Positions 1 through 9,403 are shown, counted from the first letter of the stretch. The stretch: DNA of 34,309 bases from Candidatus Thalassarchaeaceae archaeon (GCA_030745885.1 JASLNR010000060.1:1-34309); one strand, 5' to 3'. The notes: generated from the sequence alone by a model not told the origin. Made by a program: numbers and translations.

Positions 1-113
1 CCCATGCCCGCCTCGCGCGCTGCCTGCAGCACGCGAACCGCAATCTCGCCGCGGTTGGCCACCAGGACCTTCGCGAAGGGCCGGGGCGATTCCCTCATCC
101 ACTCTGGAAGCAT
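1..113 (-). CDS. Biotin carboxylase subunit of an acyl-CoA carboxylase, N-terminal fragment (probable liuD)
   Basis: Only the first 37 codons are inside the window; the gene runs off the left edge. The translation has a short leader and then KVLVANRGEIAVRV followed by AAREAGM, the start of the biotin carboxylase fold (first strand and glycine-rich turn) shared by AccC, PccA and MccA/LiuD. The enzyme carboxylates biotin with ATP and bicarbonate and passes the carboxyl group to a carboxyltransferase partner. It starts at an ATG two bases after the liuC stop, so it is the third gene of the same operon. The order carboxyltransferase, hydratase, biotin carboxylase is that of liuB-liuC-liuD, hence the suggested methylcrotonyl-CoA carboxylase alpha identity. 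The fragment alone cannot separate this from propionyl- or acetyl-CoA carboxylase. Confidence 0.85.
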   Translation of the reverse strand, partial: MLPEWMRESPRPFAKVLVANRGEIAVRVLQAAREAGM

Positions 114-115
114 GC

Positions 116-979
116 TCAGCCGTCCTGATCCTCTGATGACCAGGCTGGCTTCCGACCCTCGAGGAATGCCGCTAGGCCCTCTTGGCCCTCTTCGGAGGCG
201 CGCATCTCGCTGGTCTTGTCGAGTGCCCACTCGCGCAGTTCCTCGTCCGTGCCCATCCAACGGTCGAAGAAGTCCGTCAGGCGCTTGGCCTCGGTGACGG
301 CCATCGGGCCTGTGGTGAGCACCATCGCGATGGCCTCGTCGACTAGGCTCTCCATCTCCTCGGCATTCGCTGCGATCCGGTCGACCATCCCGATCATCAG
401 GGCCTCCTCGGGCTCGAAGGTGCCTGCGAGAGTGGCCAGCCGCCGGAACTGGGCGCTGCCGACGCGTCGGTAGACATAGGGTCCTATGACCGCTGGTAGA
501 ATTCCCAATTTTGCCTCTGATAGGGCGATGCGCGTGTCTGGGGACGCGATTGCGTGATCGCAGCAGGCGACCAGCCCGGCCCCCCCTCCCAGGGCCACTC
601 CTCGCACGGAGGCGATGGTGAAGCAGGGATGGGACCACAGTCCGTTGAACAGACGGTCCAGTCGCTCGGCATCGGCTCGGTTCTCCTCAGCACCCTTCGT
701 GCCGCCCTCACGCATCATGTTGATGTCAGCGCCAGCGCAGAAGTTCCTGCCATCGGATTCTACGATCAGGACACGCAGGTGCTTCGCATCGTCCGAGTCA
801 AGCAGTCCTGCTGTTGAGCCCACGGAGCGCTCCGCGGTCCAAGCGAGCACATCGGTAATCTCTGTGATAAGTTGGACGTTCAGCGCGTTGTGTACCTCGC
901 TGCGAGTCAGTGTGAGGCGGGCTACGGCCCCATCGACGTCGAGCCTGCAAAGTTCGGTTGCCGGTCTGTCGTCGCTCAT
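116..979 (-). CDS. liuC: Enoyl-CoA hydratase/isomerase family, probable methylglutaconyl-CoA hydratase
   Basis: About 287 residues with the crotonase fold. The CoA-binding/oxyanion segment FCAGADI lies near residues 80-86 and the second one, ALGGGAGLVACCDHAIAS, near 129-146. The LSEAKLGILPAVIGPYV stretch near 153-169 is typical of LiuC/GnyH-type hydratases. The second catalytic glutamate is present (about E155), while the first position of classical enoyl-CoA hydratase is glycine (about G135), as I recall for this subgroup. It would hydrate 3-methylglutaconyl-CoA to HMG-CoA in leucine breakdown. The open frame extends further upstream, but that part overlaps liuB. The ATG at 979 is preceded nine bases earlier by GGATGTGAT, a near match to the archaeal anti-SD; an in-frame ATG at 985 is the alternative. 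The substrate is inferred from family resemblance and its place between the two carboxylase subunits. Confidence 0.82.
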   Translation of the reverse strand: MSDDRPATELCRLDVDGAVARLTLTRSEVHNALNVQLITEITDVLAWTAERSVGSTAGLLDSDDAKHLRVLIVESDGRNFCAGADINMMREGGTKGAEENRADAERLDRLFNGLWSHPCFTIASVRGVALGGGAGLVACCDHAIASPDTRIALSEAKLGILPAVIGPYVYRRVGSAQFRRLATLAGTFEPEEALMIGMVDRIAANAEEMESLVDEAIAMVLTTGPMAVTEAKRLTDFFDRWMGTDEELREWALDKTSEMRASEEGQEGLAAFLEGRKPAWSSEDQDG

Positions 980-989
980 GCCCATACCA

Positions 990-2549
990 TCACATCCTGA
1001 ATACGCCATAACCCATTTCCGGCATTGAAGCGTTGAGGCTGGCCGAGATACATAGTCCAAGCACGTCCCTAGTGTCCCTGGGATCGATAACGCCGTCGTC
1101 CCAGAGGCGGGCTGTGGAGTAGTAGGGATTGCTCTCGGTCTCGTACTTGGCCCTGATCTGGTCCGGGTCGGACTTGCCCACCGTGGACAGGACGCTCGCA
1201 GCTTGCTCGCCGCCCATGACGCTGATTCTGGCGTTGGGCCACATGAACAGGAAGCGGGGGTCATAGGCTCTGCCGCACATGCCGTAGTTGCCCGCGCCGT
1301 GGGAGCCGCCGATGATGACGGTGAACTTGGGCACCGGGACGCACGATACCGCGGTCACCAACTTGGCGCCATCCTTGGCGATGCCGCCAGCCTCCGCGTC
1401 CCTCCCGACCATGAATCCAGTAATGTTCTGCAAGAAGACCAGCGGGACGCCCCTTTGGCCACATAACTCGACGAAGTGCGCGCCCTTCAACGAGGACTCC
1501 GAGAACAGGATGCCATTGTTTGCCAAGATGCCCACAGGGTAGCCGTGAATCCTCGCGAAGCCGCAGACCAATGTATTCCCATAGCGTTGCTTGAACTCGT
1601 GGAAGCGTGAGCCATCGACAACCCTCGAGATTATCTCACGCACGTCGTAGGGCGTCCTGTTATCCCTCGGGATTATTCCCATGAGATCCTCGATTTCGTG
1701 GGCAGGCTGCTCGGGTTGGGCGACATCGAGCCTGTGCTTGGGCGTGACATTGAGGTTCTCGACGATGTTTCGCACCATTCTCAGCGCCTCTGCCTCGTCT
1801 TCGGCAAAGTGGTCAGCGACCCCTGACTCTGAGGTGTGGAGATCCGCCCCCCCCAGGTCCTGAGCGCTGACCTCCTCCCCCGTGGCCGCCTTGACCAGTG
1901 GTGGCCCCGCTAGGAAAATCGTACCGTTCCCCTTGACGATTATCGACTCATCCGACATTGCCGGGATGTAGGCGCCGCCGGCAGTGCAGGAACCAAGCAC
2001 GGCTGCAACTTGTGGGATTCCCTTGCTCGACAGGATTGCCTGGTTGCGGAATATTCGCCCGAAGTGCAGCTTGTCGGGGAAGACCTCGTCCTGCATGGAA
2101 AGGAAGGCCCCCCCGGAGTCAACGAGGTAGACGCAGGGCAGGTTGTTCTCCTCTGCTATCTCCTGAGCCCTGACGTGTTTCTTGACGGTCATGGGGTAGT
2201 ACGAACCGCCCTTGACCGTGGCGTCGTTGGCCACGAACATGCATTCCTTGCCATGCACCACCCCGATTCCAGTGACCACTCCAGCGGAGTGCGCCTTGCC
2301 GTCATAGAGCCCGCCTGCAGCTAGAGATGACATCTCCAGAAATGGCGTACCGGGATCGCAGACCTCGGTGATCCTCTCTCTGGGAAGGCGCTTGCCACGT
2401 TCCCTATGCCTCTCGACGTGCCGGTCTTCGCCACCCCTTCTAACTGCCTCTAGCCTCTGCCTCAACTCATCGGCAAGCGCGAGGTTGCTCTCGCATCGAG
2501 CCTCGAACTCATCTGTGGCACGGTCGATTCTGGTGGGCAGCCTATCCAC
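990..2549 (-). CDS. liuB: Acyl-CoA carboxylase carboxyltransferase subunit, methylcrotonyl-CoA type
   Basis: 519 residues, close to the usual length of methylcrotonyl-CoA carboxylase beta. It has the two crotonase-like halves of carboxyltransferases. The N-terminal half carries [22 protein letters not shown] and [16 protein letters not shown], then [20 protein letters not shown]. The C-terminal half carries [31 protein letters not shown] and [15 protein letters not shown]. These are characteristic of the MCC beta branch rather than PccB or AccD. It transfers carboxyl from biotin to 3-methylcrotonyl-CoA. The start is a GTG with a GAGGGGG tract about ten bases upstream. It is the first gene of the liuB-C-D run; its stop lies 11 bases before the liuC start. 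Geranyl-CoA carboxylase is a close relative that cannot be excluded by eye. Confidence 0.9.
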   Translation of the reverse strand: MDRLPTRIDRATDEFEARCESNLALADELRQRLEAVRRGGEDRHVERHRERGKRLPRERITEVCDPGTPFLEMSSLAAGGLYDGKAHSAGVVTGIGVVHGKECMFVANDATVKGGSYYPMTVKKHVRAQEIAEENNLPCVYLVDSGGAFLSMQDEVFPDKLHFGRIFRNQAILSSKGIPQVAAVLGSCTAGGAYIPAMSDESIIVKGNGTIFLAGPPLVKAATGEEVSAQDLGGADLHTSESGVADHFAEDEAEALRMVRNIVENLNVTPKHRLDVAQPEQPAHEIEDLMGIIPRDNRTPYDVREIISRVVDGSRFHEFKQRYGNTLVCGFARIHGYPVGILANNGILFSESSLKGAHFVELCGQRGVPLVFLQNITGFMVGRDAEAGGIAKDGAKLVTAVSCVPVPKFTVIIGGSHGAGNYGMCGRAYDPRFLFMWPNARISVMGGEQAASVLSTVGKSDPDQIRAKYETESNPYYSTARLWDDGVIDPRDTRDVLGLCISASLNASMPEMGYGVFRM

Positions 2550-2617
2550 GTCTCTCAGCCCCCTCAGACAGCACGCGAGCCTTCAATTGAATGGGCTCGT
2601 CATCGTAGATGTCGAAT

Positions 2618-3922
2618 TTACACACCTAGAGTAAGTCTTCCGACATCCCTGAGGCCTGGCGCCATGCCCACGACTAGCATGGCTATTCCGATTAGGAGTC
2701 GCAGGTGCTGCTGTCGGTGCTCGAAATTTGCTATGGCGAAGAAGTACCAGACCAACGCACCGAGACCGAGCTTTACTATGGCGAAGGTCAACGCGGTGTC
2801 AAGCAAGTCGATGATGCCAGCGGAAAATACGTGCTTCTCGCTATAGCCGAAGAAGTCAATGCCAATCCAAGTCGCCAACCCATCCATTAACTGGCCTGCA
2901 ACAGCAAGGAAAATCAGCGGCTGTGCCATCGATGCCCTCAGCCTCAGGCTCTCGATCATGTCCTTCTCGGGGGACTCGGCCGCCTGGTAGTCGTCTTCGG
3001 TCCACCCCGGTGGCAGGATGCCGGCAACCAGTCCGTGCCCGGCCAGCTCTTCCGCGGCCTCCCTACCGTACGAGTACATCGAGTATGAGAGGAGGATGGG
3101 TATGCCGATTACTACCACGAGGGGCCAGAGCCTGTCCGTTTGGGGCGGGCTGTCCATCGCATGGGAGGCCAAGGCCCCGAGGAAGACCAGAGAGCCACCC
3201 ATGCCCACTAAGTAGACTATCCTCTGGACATTCGAGAACGCGCTCGTGGACGCTTTGGAGGTGCAGGCGAACGCTATGGCAACAACGGCACCTAGCAGCA
3301 TCGGCCACAGGGCAAAATCATCGCCCACCTTTTCGGATATGGAGGGGCCGTAGATGATAAACTGCGTAAGGATTAGAACTGAAGCGAGTGCCTCTATGTG
3401 GGTTTGCTGGTCCCCCTCGGAGAATTTGATTCGGTCCACCGAGAGTCCTGCCGCTCCTGCAAGTATGACCCAGAAGGCGGCCTGGAAGTGGATTCCAGGG
3501 CTTACGAAGTACGGAGCGAGGCCGGGGCCGAACATCTCGGCGTCCTCGACGACCTCACCGAATGCCGCCCATGTGATGAACGGTAGAAGCGCTAGCACGC
3601 TAGCGTCGCTGGGGTCGATGTGGAGGTTCCTCAGCCACGCTGAGAAAGCCACAACAAATAGTCCCAGAACCAGCGCGTAGGTCATCGTATTGACAGTGTT
3701 GTACCCGGAGTCGCCTACTGACTCCCCCCTTATTGGATCGATGAAGAACTCGAACAGGGCTTCGGAAAGTGGGTTTTCGATGCCTGCCCACACGAGCCCG
3801 AACCCAGTGAAGATGAGGAGGAGGGTTAAGCAGAGGGCGTTGATGGCCCATCTCTCCCAGGCATACATCTCGTCAAAGCTGGGCGAGGGGTCGCTCCACC
3901 ACGTTGACAGCCGGTTGAGCAC
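2618..3922 (-). CDS. DUF63 family polytopic membrane protein
   Basis: 434 residues, mostly hydrophobic, with roughly ten predicted membrane segments. The first begins after WERWAINA near residue 25. The stretch [27 protein letters not shown] near residues 120-146 matches what I know of the archaeal DUF63 family, whose function is unknown. Several acidic residues in this segment lie next to membrane helices and could bind an ion or substrate; that is speculation. The start is GTG at 3922, 42 bases after the stop of the KH-protein gene. A TAA stop and 68 bases separate it from liuB. Close spacing suggests co-transcription with the aIF1A-rio1-pno1 group, though no functional link is evident. Confidence 0.75.
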   Translation of the reverse strand: MLNRLSTWWSDPSPSFDEMYAWERWAINALCLTLLLIFTGFGLVWAGIENPLSEALFEFFIDPIRGESVGDSGYNTVNTMTYALVLGLFVVAFSAWLRNLHIDPSDASVLALLPFITWAAFGEVVEDAEMFGPGLAPYFVSPGIHFQAAFWVILAGAAGLSVDRIKFSEGDQQTHIEALASVLILTQFIIYGPSISEKVGDDFALWPMLLGAVVAIAFACTSKASTSAFSNVQRIVYLVGMGGSLVFLGALASHAMDSPPQTDRLWPLVVVIGIPILLSYSMYSYGREAAEELAGHGLVAGILPPGWTEDDYQAAESPEKDMIESLRLRASMAQPLIFLAVAGQLMDGLATWIGIDFFGYSEKHVFSAGIIDLLDTALTFAIVKLGLGALVWYFFAIANFEHRQQHLRLLIGIAMLVVGMAPGLRDVGRLTLGV

Positions 3923-3964
3923 GATGCAACGAGAGGCATGTCCCGCTTATGCGTGACGGTTTCG

Positions 3965-4648
3965 TCACTCCTCTCCGAAAGTCACGCTCTCGTCGTCCTC
4001 GAGCCCAAGGGGCTCCGACTCTGCCCTCCTCCTGCGTGCTTCGGTGAATCCTGGCACCATTATGTCGAACGAGTCCGAGTCGGCTACCTCGCGCTCCTCG
4101 AATGTTTCCAGGGTCTTGAAGCGGAGCCTCTGCCTCTTCCTGTCCTGCTCCAAACCGAAGAGCACCGTGCTGTGCTCGGAGCCCCCGAGGATGCCCTCAA
4201 TGGCAGTGGCGGAGAGAGCCAAGCCGTCTCTGTCTCCTATCACGACCACCGTGGAACCGTATATCGCAATCTCGCAGTTCGACATCTCCTCGATGAGGCT
4301 GCGAATTCGGCCGTTGGTGCCAATCAACCTGCTCCTCATACGGCGCGTCTGGTTCGGCTGGCGCCCGACCCATTCCCGGATATCGTAGATTCGCAGGAAC
4401 ATTTCGTCCTCGATGAGCTGTATGGCACGCTTAGGTGCAAGGCCCCTGCCTATCGCGGTGACTACGTCTGGCATTTTCATCCTCTTGATGGGGTCAGTGT
4501 CCTCGGACCACTGTATGGAGACGTCCCCCGTATGGGAGTTCACGCTAATCTCGCCTCCGCACGCCTGCTCAATCATTTTGCGGGTCTGGCCGCCCTTGCC
4601 GATCAGAACCGCGATTCTATCCTTGGGCACTCGGCAGAGATGCTCCAC
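3965..4648 (-). CDS. pno1: Pno1/Dim2-type KH-domain ribosome biogenesis protein
   Basis: 227 residues with two KH-type units. The first has VPKDRIAVLIGKGGQTRKMIE, with the GKGG loop at residues 17-20. The second has RSRLIGTNGRIRSLIEEM, with a GTNG loop, followed by CEIAIYGSTVVVIGD. This is the pattern of archaeal Dim2/Pno1 (Krr1-like) proteins, which bind the 3' end of 16S rRNA during small-subunit maturation. The C-terminal 55 residues are a charged extension ending in an acidic stretch. The start is a GTG 26 bases after the rio1 stop. The order aIF1A-rio1-pno1 is a conserved archaeal neighbourhood and supports a role in 30S assembly. No ATG start fits better. Confidence 0.88.
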   Translation of the reverse strand: MEHLCRVPKDRIAVLIGKGGQTRKMIEQACGGEISVNSHTGDVSIQWSEDTDPIKRMKMPDVVTAIGRGLAPKRAIQLIEDEMFLRIYDIREWVGRQPNQTRRMRSRLIGTNGRIRSLIEEMSNCEIAIYGSTVVVIGDRDGLALSATAIEGILGGSEHSTVLFGLEQDRKRQRLRFKTLETFEEREVADSDSFDIMVPGFTEARRRRAESEPLGLEDDESVTFGEE

Positions 4649-4674
4649 GACAGCGCCCGACCCGCCGCCCTGCT

Positions 4675-5562
4675 TTAATCCCCGCTAGGGAGGGGGGCGA
4701 GTTTCGGAACCGGGTCGTCCAGAACCCTGACGAGGCTCTCGGCAATCGAGATCTCGTGTCCCTGCCTGCCAATCCAATCGGTCAGGCGGGTAACGTCTCT
4801 GACTAGGAACTCCTTGGCGCTCGGGTGCCTGGTGGTGACGGCTTGGCCGACGTCGATTATCCATGGCTGGCCATCGTGCCAGAGGACGTTGTACTCGCTG
4901 AAGTCAGCATGCACGAGGTCGCAGGTCTGCCAGAGTAACGCAGCCATCTCCAGCAGATCCTCGAACACCCCCATGGGGTCCTCGAGCTTGATGTCCTTCA
5001 GCCTGGGACTCGCCGCCTCGTCGGTTCCGATGAACTCCATTATGAGGACATTCTTCAGGTTGGACTTCGGCTCCGGAACTCTGAGGCCGTGCTTCCTCAT
5101 CCTCTTGAGGTTCCTGGACTCCTTTCGGACCCAGATGTTGACGAGCTCCCGGTGGCGCCGAGAGAGTCCCGAGAACCTGGGGTCGCCGTCTATGTATTTG
5201 GCCAGTCCCTTGAATACCGCATTGGTAGTGTGGAAAATCTTGACTGCGAGAGGGCCCTGTTTGGAGGTTGCCCGGAAGACATGGGCTTCTTTGCCCCGCG
5301 CAATGGGGTAGTCGATGGTCTCGATGTTGCCCTGCTGCATCAGCTTGTGCAGTGCTAGCAGCGTCGAACGGTCGAAAACCTGATCGAAAACCCTCCTGTC
5401 CACCCAATCGTACTTACCCTTGCCCATGACTCCTTGGAGGGCGTCCTCGATGTCGTTGAACATCCGCTTGAACCTAGGCTCGGAGATCCATTCGTGCTTC
5501 TTCTCGGCCCTGAGCAGGCTGTCGATGTCGGGCTCCTCGTCCCAATCCCCTTCGCGAGGCAT
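4675..5562 (-). CDS. rio1: RIO1-type atypical serine protein kinase/ATPase
   Basis: 295 residues, the usual size for archaeal Rio1. An N-terminal helical region (about 1-80) precedes the kinase lobe. The nucleotide-binding loop ARGKEAHVF is at 88-96 and the ATP-binding lysine in LAVKIF is K108. The catalytic loop VHADFSEYNVL has D220 and N225, and the metal-binding motif IIDVGQAV has D237. All key residues are present, so the enzyme should be active. Rio1 acts as an ATPase/kinase in late maturation of the small ribosomal subunit. It starts at ATG 5562, four bases after the aIF1A stop, so the two are almost certainly translated from one message, with pno1 following 26 bases later. Confidence 0.95.
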   Translation of the reverse strand: MPREGDWDEEPDIDSLLRAEKKHEWISEPRFKRMFNDIEDALQGVMGKGKYDWVDRRVFDQVFDRSTLLALHKLMQQGNIETIDYPIARGKEAHVFRATSKQGPLAVKIFHTTNAVFKGLAKYIDGDPRFSGLSRRHRELVNIWVRKESRNLKRMRKHGLRVPEPKSNLKNVLIMEFIGTDEAASPRLKDIKLEDPMGVFEDLLEMAALLWQTCDLVHADFSEYNVLWHDGQPWIIDVGQAVTTRHPSAKEFLVRDVTRLTDWIGRQGHEISIAESLVRVLDDPVPKLAPLPSGD

Positions 5563-5566
5563 TCAC

Positions 5567-6073
5567 TCACCCGAAGAACGAGTCGATATCGTCCTCGTCA
5601 CCATCGTCCTTGATTGGCTGTTCGACCTCTTCGGTGGGTTCGTCCTCGTCTCCCTCAATCTCGGGCTCGAGAGACGGGGGTTCCTCATCGAACTGGGCTA
5701 CCTCGTCCTCCCTAGTCATGCCGAACAGGTCAACTATCTCGGGAAGGGCCCCCTTTCGCGAGAGATACAGGGATTGGGTCTTTGTGTAGCGCATGCACAC
5801 ATTCGCCTTCTCATCTTGGAACTCCCACGGCTGGATGACGATTAGGTCTCCTTCGCGGACCCACTGCCGGCGTCGCATCTTCCCGGGTATCCTCGCGAGT
5901 CGGGTCTCGCCATCCTCGCAGATTGATCTCACTCGGCGTCCGCCCAGAATCTGGTCGGCAATCGCGAACATCTCGTTGACCTTGCGCTTCGGGAGGGGTA
6001 CGCGAATGCGGTCACCGCTCGACTCTAGTTGCGCGAGCAACTCAGTATCGACGGTTTCCTCCCTACGGGCCAT
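5567..6073 (-). CDS. eif1A: Translation initiation factor aIF1A with a long acidic C-terminal tail
   Basis: 168 residues. Residues about 20-120 form the S1/IF1-type OB fold: RIRVPLPKRKVNEMFAIAD, then GGRRVRSICEDGETRLARIPGKMRR, WVREGDLIVIQPWEF and a helical ALPEIVDLFGM. It stimulates mRNA scanning or binding and start selection on the 30S subunit. Archaeal aIF1A is normally about 100-115 residues. Here about 45 extra residues form an acidic tail (E/D-rich from residue 122) that ends in DEDDIDSFFG, resembling the DIDDI end of eukaryotic eIF1A that binds eIF5B. The N-terminal 20 residues lack the basic patch typical of eukaryotes. The ATG start at 6073 lies 43 bases after the nuoN stop. First gene of the aIF1A-rio1-pno1 run. 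Confidence 0.94.
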   Translation of the reverse strand: MARREETVDTELLAQLESSGDRIRVPLPKRKVNEMFAIADQILGGRRVRSICEDGETRLARIPGKMRRRQWVREGDLIVIQPWEFQDEKANVCMRYTKTQSLYLSRKGALPEIVDLFGMTREDEVAQFDEEPPSLEPEIEGDEDEPTEEVEQPIKDDGDEDDIDSFFG

Positions 6074-6116
6074 GGGGATGGGTCAAGCGGCCCCTATGTG
6101 AAGTTGAGCCTGTCAT

Positions 6117-7799
6117 TCAAGGGCCGAGGAAGGCATCTGCGGCGCCGCTTACCGTATCAAGAGCAGCCTCGCTGAGCGATCCTATCCCAAGCAGGATTGT
6201 CAGGGCCGCGCAGATTGCGATGGCCACCCTTAGAGGAATGGCACCCTCGATCGGAGTGGCGTCATCGGGCACCTCAAAGAACATGACCAGCCCTATCCTG
6301 AGGTAGTAGAACAGGGATAGTGCGCTATTTGCTGCGATTGCAGCGGCCAGCCAGAAGGCGGGGTTGACGCTCGTGGCCCAAGACAGCACAGCGGTGCTAG
6401 TGGGGCTCCCGGTGCCCGCGGTTATGTCGATAATCCCATTGATCATGAGCAGCTTCGATAGGAAGCCAGAGAACGGCGGGACCCCCGCTAGGGAGAGCAT
6501 GAAAACGAACATGGAGGCCGCGATGATGGGGTCGCGGCGGGCCATTCCGTGAAGGCCCTCGAGGCGGTGGCTGCCTCCCTCGGTCTCGATGACCGAGAGG
6601 ACGAGGAATGAGCCGAGTTTGAACAGAACGAGTATGGCTAGGTGGAACAGCACTGCCGTGACCACCAGTGCGTTGGCATCGGAGTCACCCAGACCGGTTC
6701 CGATGACTGCCAGTGCAGCCAGCATGTACCCTGCGTGGGCCACGCTCGAATACGCGAGCATGCGCTTCGGGTTATCACTGGATAGCGCTGCCAAATTGCC
6801 CCATGTCATGGTTATAACGGCGATTGCGGCGATGATAGCCATCCAGAAACCCTCTCCAGTCGAGGGCATCGCGACGATGATTAGCAACCTCATAAGAGCG
6901 GCGAAACCCATGGCCTTCGAGGCTGTTGCCAGCAAGCCCGCAACCGGAGACGAGGCCCCTGAGTAGGCATCTGGTATGGCGAGATGGAAGGGCGCTGCCC
7001 CGACCTTAAATCCGAATGCCACTAGCATTAGGCCTATGCCGATCACGGCGAACGGGTCGAGCGTTTCCATAGCGTCCCAGGATGAAGACAAACCCGCTAT
7101 GCTCAGATCGCCGTTCCACAGGTAGAGCAAGGACATTCCATAGATTCCAGCGGCTGAAGCCACAGAACCGACGATGAAGTACTTGGCTCCCGCCTCGCCT
7201 CCCACGTCATGCTCCTTGTGGAATCCGACTAGGACGTAGGACGAGAGGGACGCAAGCTCCATGCACAAGAAGAGCATGAAGAGGTGAGTTGACTTCGCCA
7301 TCAATGACATTCCCAATCCGGCTATCAGTAGCAGGATGTGGAAGTCAACCTGTCTTCTATTGTCATAAAGAGCGCTGACTTTACTCGTCTCGGACCCGAG
7401 GCTGTCTCGTCTATTTGGAGCTCTCGCATTCGGATCGGTGGGCAGCCTGTGGGTGGTCGCTACGGCGACCAGTAGCAGTGCCGAGGTGAAGATGACGGTG
7501 AGGAGGCTGCTGAAGCGATCGACATGCAGCACGTTGCCGAAGTCACCGGACTTCTCTCCGTTGAGCATGTAGGCAGACAGACCCACTGAGGAAGCCAAGG
7601 AGGCCAGGGCTATCGCGTTCGGGATTCGAGGGTCCCGGGTGAGGTCGAACCTGTTTCCCCCCAAGAGGATGGGGATGCGAACGCTCGTGAGGGGCAGCCT
7701 CATCCTGGCGTCACCTAAGTTCGGGACTAGGATCATGGCCAGCAGGCCGGCCAGCATGATTATCTCGGGCAGCACTAGGTCGTAGGCCAATCCATCCAA
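6117..7799 (-). CDS. nuoN: NADH:quinone oxidoreductase-like complex, membrane subunit N
   Basis: 560 residues, somewhat longer than the usual 480-500. It is an antiporter-like proton-pumping subunit with about 14 membrane helices. The helix FMLFLCMELASLSSYV carries the conserved glutamate (E181), and GFKVGAAPFHLAIPDAY carries the conserved lysine (K265) and a following proline-rich break. A hydrophilic loop of about 35 residues (roughly 116-150, rich in R, N and D) sits between early helices and accounts for part of the extra length. The start is TTG at 7799, eight bases after the nuoM stop; no ATG in this frame lies before the first helix. It is the last gene of the nuo operon. Confidence 0.93.
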   Translation of the reverse strand: MDGLAYDLVLPEIIMLAGLLAMILVPNLGDARMRLPLTSVRIPILLGGNRFDLTRDPRIPNAIALASLASSVGLSAYMLNGEKSGDFGNVLHVDRFSSLLTVIFTSALLLVAVATTHRLPTDPNARAPNRRDSLGSETSKVSALYDNRRQVDFHILLLIAGLGMSLMAKSTHLFMLFLCMELASLSSYVLVGFHKEHDVGGEAGAKYFIVGSVASAAGIYGMSLLYLWNGDLSIAGLSSSWDAMETLDPFAVIGIGLMLVAFGFKVGAAPFHLAIPDAYSGASSPVAGLLATASKAMGFAALMRLLIIVAMPSTGEGFWMAIIAAIAVITMTWGNLAALSSDNPKRMLAYSSVAHAGYMLAALAVIGTGLGDSDANALVVTAVLFHLAILVLFKLGSFLVLSVIETEGGSHRLEGLHGMARRDPIIAASMFVFMLSLAGVPPFSGFLSKLLMINGIIDITAGTGSPTSTAVLSWATSVNPAFWLAAAIAANSALSLFYYLRIGLVMFFEVPDDATPIEGAIPLRVAIAICAALTILLGIGSLSEAALDTVSGAADAFLGP

Positions 7800-7807
7800 T
7801 TCCGAAC

Positions 7808-9403
7808 TCAGGGCAGCACCCCCTTGGATCTCATGGCCTCGGCGAGCAACTCAGTGACAACCTCACCGCTCCAGTAGGACATCATGTCCCAGAAGATGAA
7901 AGGCAGTATACCGAACAGGACAGTGAAGGCCGCCAGCACGAACATGCCGGCGTTCTCGTGCCATGTGATGTCACGTGGGCTCTCGCCGTGGAGAGTCTCG
8001 GGGAGAGTTCCCCGGTGCGGGTCATCGGACTCGAAGATTGTCCTCTGCATCGAGTTCAGGTAGTAGGCAGCCGTTATGATGAGCGTCAGAGCAGGCAGAA
8101 GGACCAGCCATCCGAAGGTCATCCAGAAGGCTATCAAAACGGCCACCTCGGCCACGAAGCCAGCGAGCAGGGGCAGGCCGAGGCTAGCCATCCATCCAAG
8201 CATCATGTGCCCAGACAGCCACGGGCTGTGATGGGCCATGCCCCGCATGGACCCGATCTCGAGGGTGTGATAGTGGTGCTTGAAGGCGCCAGCCACTGCG
8301 AAAAGGAGAGGGCTGATGATTCCGTGCGCGAACATCATGAATAGGGCCCCGGCGATGCCGAGTGGCTGCATAGTGGCAATTCCAAGGAATATCAGGCCCA
8401 TGTGGGAGACCGACGAGTATGCGACCATGCGCTTTAGGTTGGTTTGCCCCATGCATACCCATGCGCCGTATACTAGGCTAGTCATACCGAGCACTATCAG
8501 AAGCGGGGTGAACAGCACAGTAGAGCCTGGGAACGCGGTGACCGCGACCCTCAGGAAGCCGTAGGCCCCCATCTTCAGCATCACCCCTGCCAGTACCATG
8601 GATCCCGCCGTCGGAGCCTGAACGTGGGCGTCTGGAAGCCAAGTGTGGACGGGCACGCTGGGCATCTTGGTTGCGAACCCAATCAGGAGGAGGAGCCAGA
8701 CGAGGTGCCTGAGGCCCTCGGATGGTATCAGGTTGTCATTGGCCAGCATGGCCAGGAGATCGAAGGTGTGGCCGGTGTCGGTCGAGGCGGTGGTGTGGAA
8801 GTACATCACCAGTATGCCAATCAGCATGACAACGCTGGCCGCGAAGGTGTAGATGAAGAACTTCATCGCAGCATAGCGGCGGTCCTCTCCCCCCCACATC
8901 AGAATGAGGAAGAACATCGGTATCAGGGTCAACTCCCAGAACACGTAGAATACGAATAGGTCAAGAGCAACGAAGACCCCTAGAAGGGCACCCTCCATGA
9001 CCAGCAGGAGAGGGAAGAAGTGGTGCCCGTTCTTCGAGTCCCACTCGACTAGCATGGACACCGGTATGAGCATCGAAGTCAGCCAGATCATCGGGAACGA
9101 GAGTGCATCTGCACCGACGTGCCATGACACCCCGATGTAGGGAATGAGATCCACGGGTGTGTTCTCGAGATGATAGTCGCCCAGTCGTATGTCCATCCAG
9201 CTGATTTCGCTGATTGAGGACATAGCCGCCCATGTGGATATGGCGAATAGAGCGAGGGCCACGCCCAGGCTTACGTTTCGGCTGACCCGCTTTACGCTCT
9301 CGGCTGCCCGGCTGGGGAGGGCCAGGGGGAGCAGTAGCAGGAGCAGCCCGACCGCAATCGGGCTCAGCGCGAGAATGGTCAGTATCAACCACTCACCCCC
9401 CAT
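7808..9403 (-). CDS. nuoM: NADH:quinone oxidoreductase-like complex, membrane subunit M
   Basis: 531 residues, the expected length for NuoM. Conserved antiporter residues are visible: E157 in FYVFWELTLIPMFF, K246 in FATKMPSVPVHTWLPDAH and K277 in LAGVMLKMGAYG. These form part of the proton path through the membrane arm. About 14 membrane helices are predicted from the alternation of hydrophobic stretches. The ATG at 9403 overlaps the last 19 bases of nuoL, so translation is probably coupled. The order L-M-N is the classical complex I order. A short polar C-terminus follows the last helix. Confidence 0.95.
   Translation of the reverse strand: MGGEWLILTILALSPIAVGLLLLLLPLALPSRAAESVKRVSRNVSLGVALALFAISTWAAMSSISEISWMDIRLGDYHLENTPVDLIPYIGVSWHVGADALSFPMIWLTSMLIPVSMLVEWDSKNGHHFFPLLLVMEGALLGVFVALDLFVFYVFWELTLIPMFFLILMWGGEDRRYAAMKFFIYTFAASVVMLIGILVMYFHTTASTDTGHTFDLLAMLANDNLIPSEGLRHLVWLLLLIGFATKMPSVPVHTWLPDAHVQAPTAGSMVLAGVMLKMGAYGFLRVAVTAFPGSTVLFTPLLIVLGMTSLVYGAWVCMGQTNLKRMVAYSSVSHMGLIFLGIATMQPLGIAGALFMMFAHGIISPLLFAVAGAFKHHYHTLEIGSMRGMAHHSPWLSGHMMLGWMASLGLPLLAGFVAEVAVLIAFWMTFGWLVLLPALTLIITAAYYLNSMQRTIFESDDPHRGTLPETLHGESPRDITWHENAGMFVLAAFTVLFGILPFIFWDMMSYWSGEVVTELLAEAMRSKGVLP

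Noticed and set aside
3938..4678. A 246-codon plus-strand frame opposite the KH-protein gene
   Set aside because: Antisense to the conserved Pno1-type protein; no recognisable motif and no plausible ribosome-binding site or promoter.
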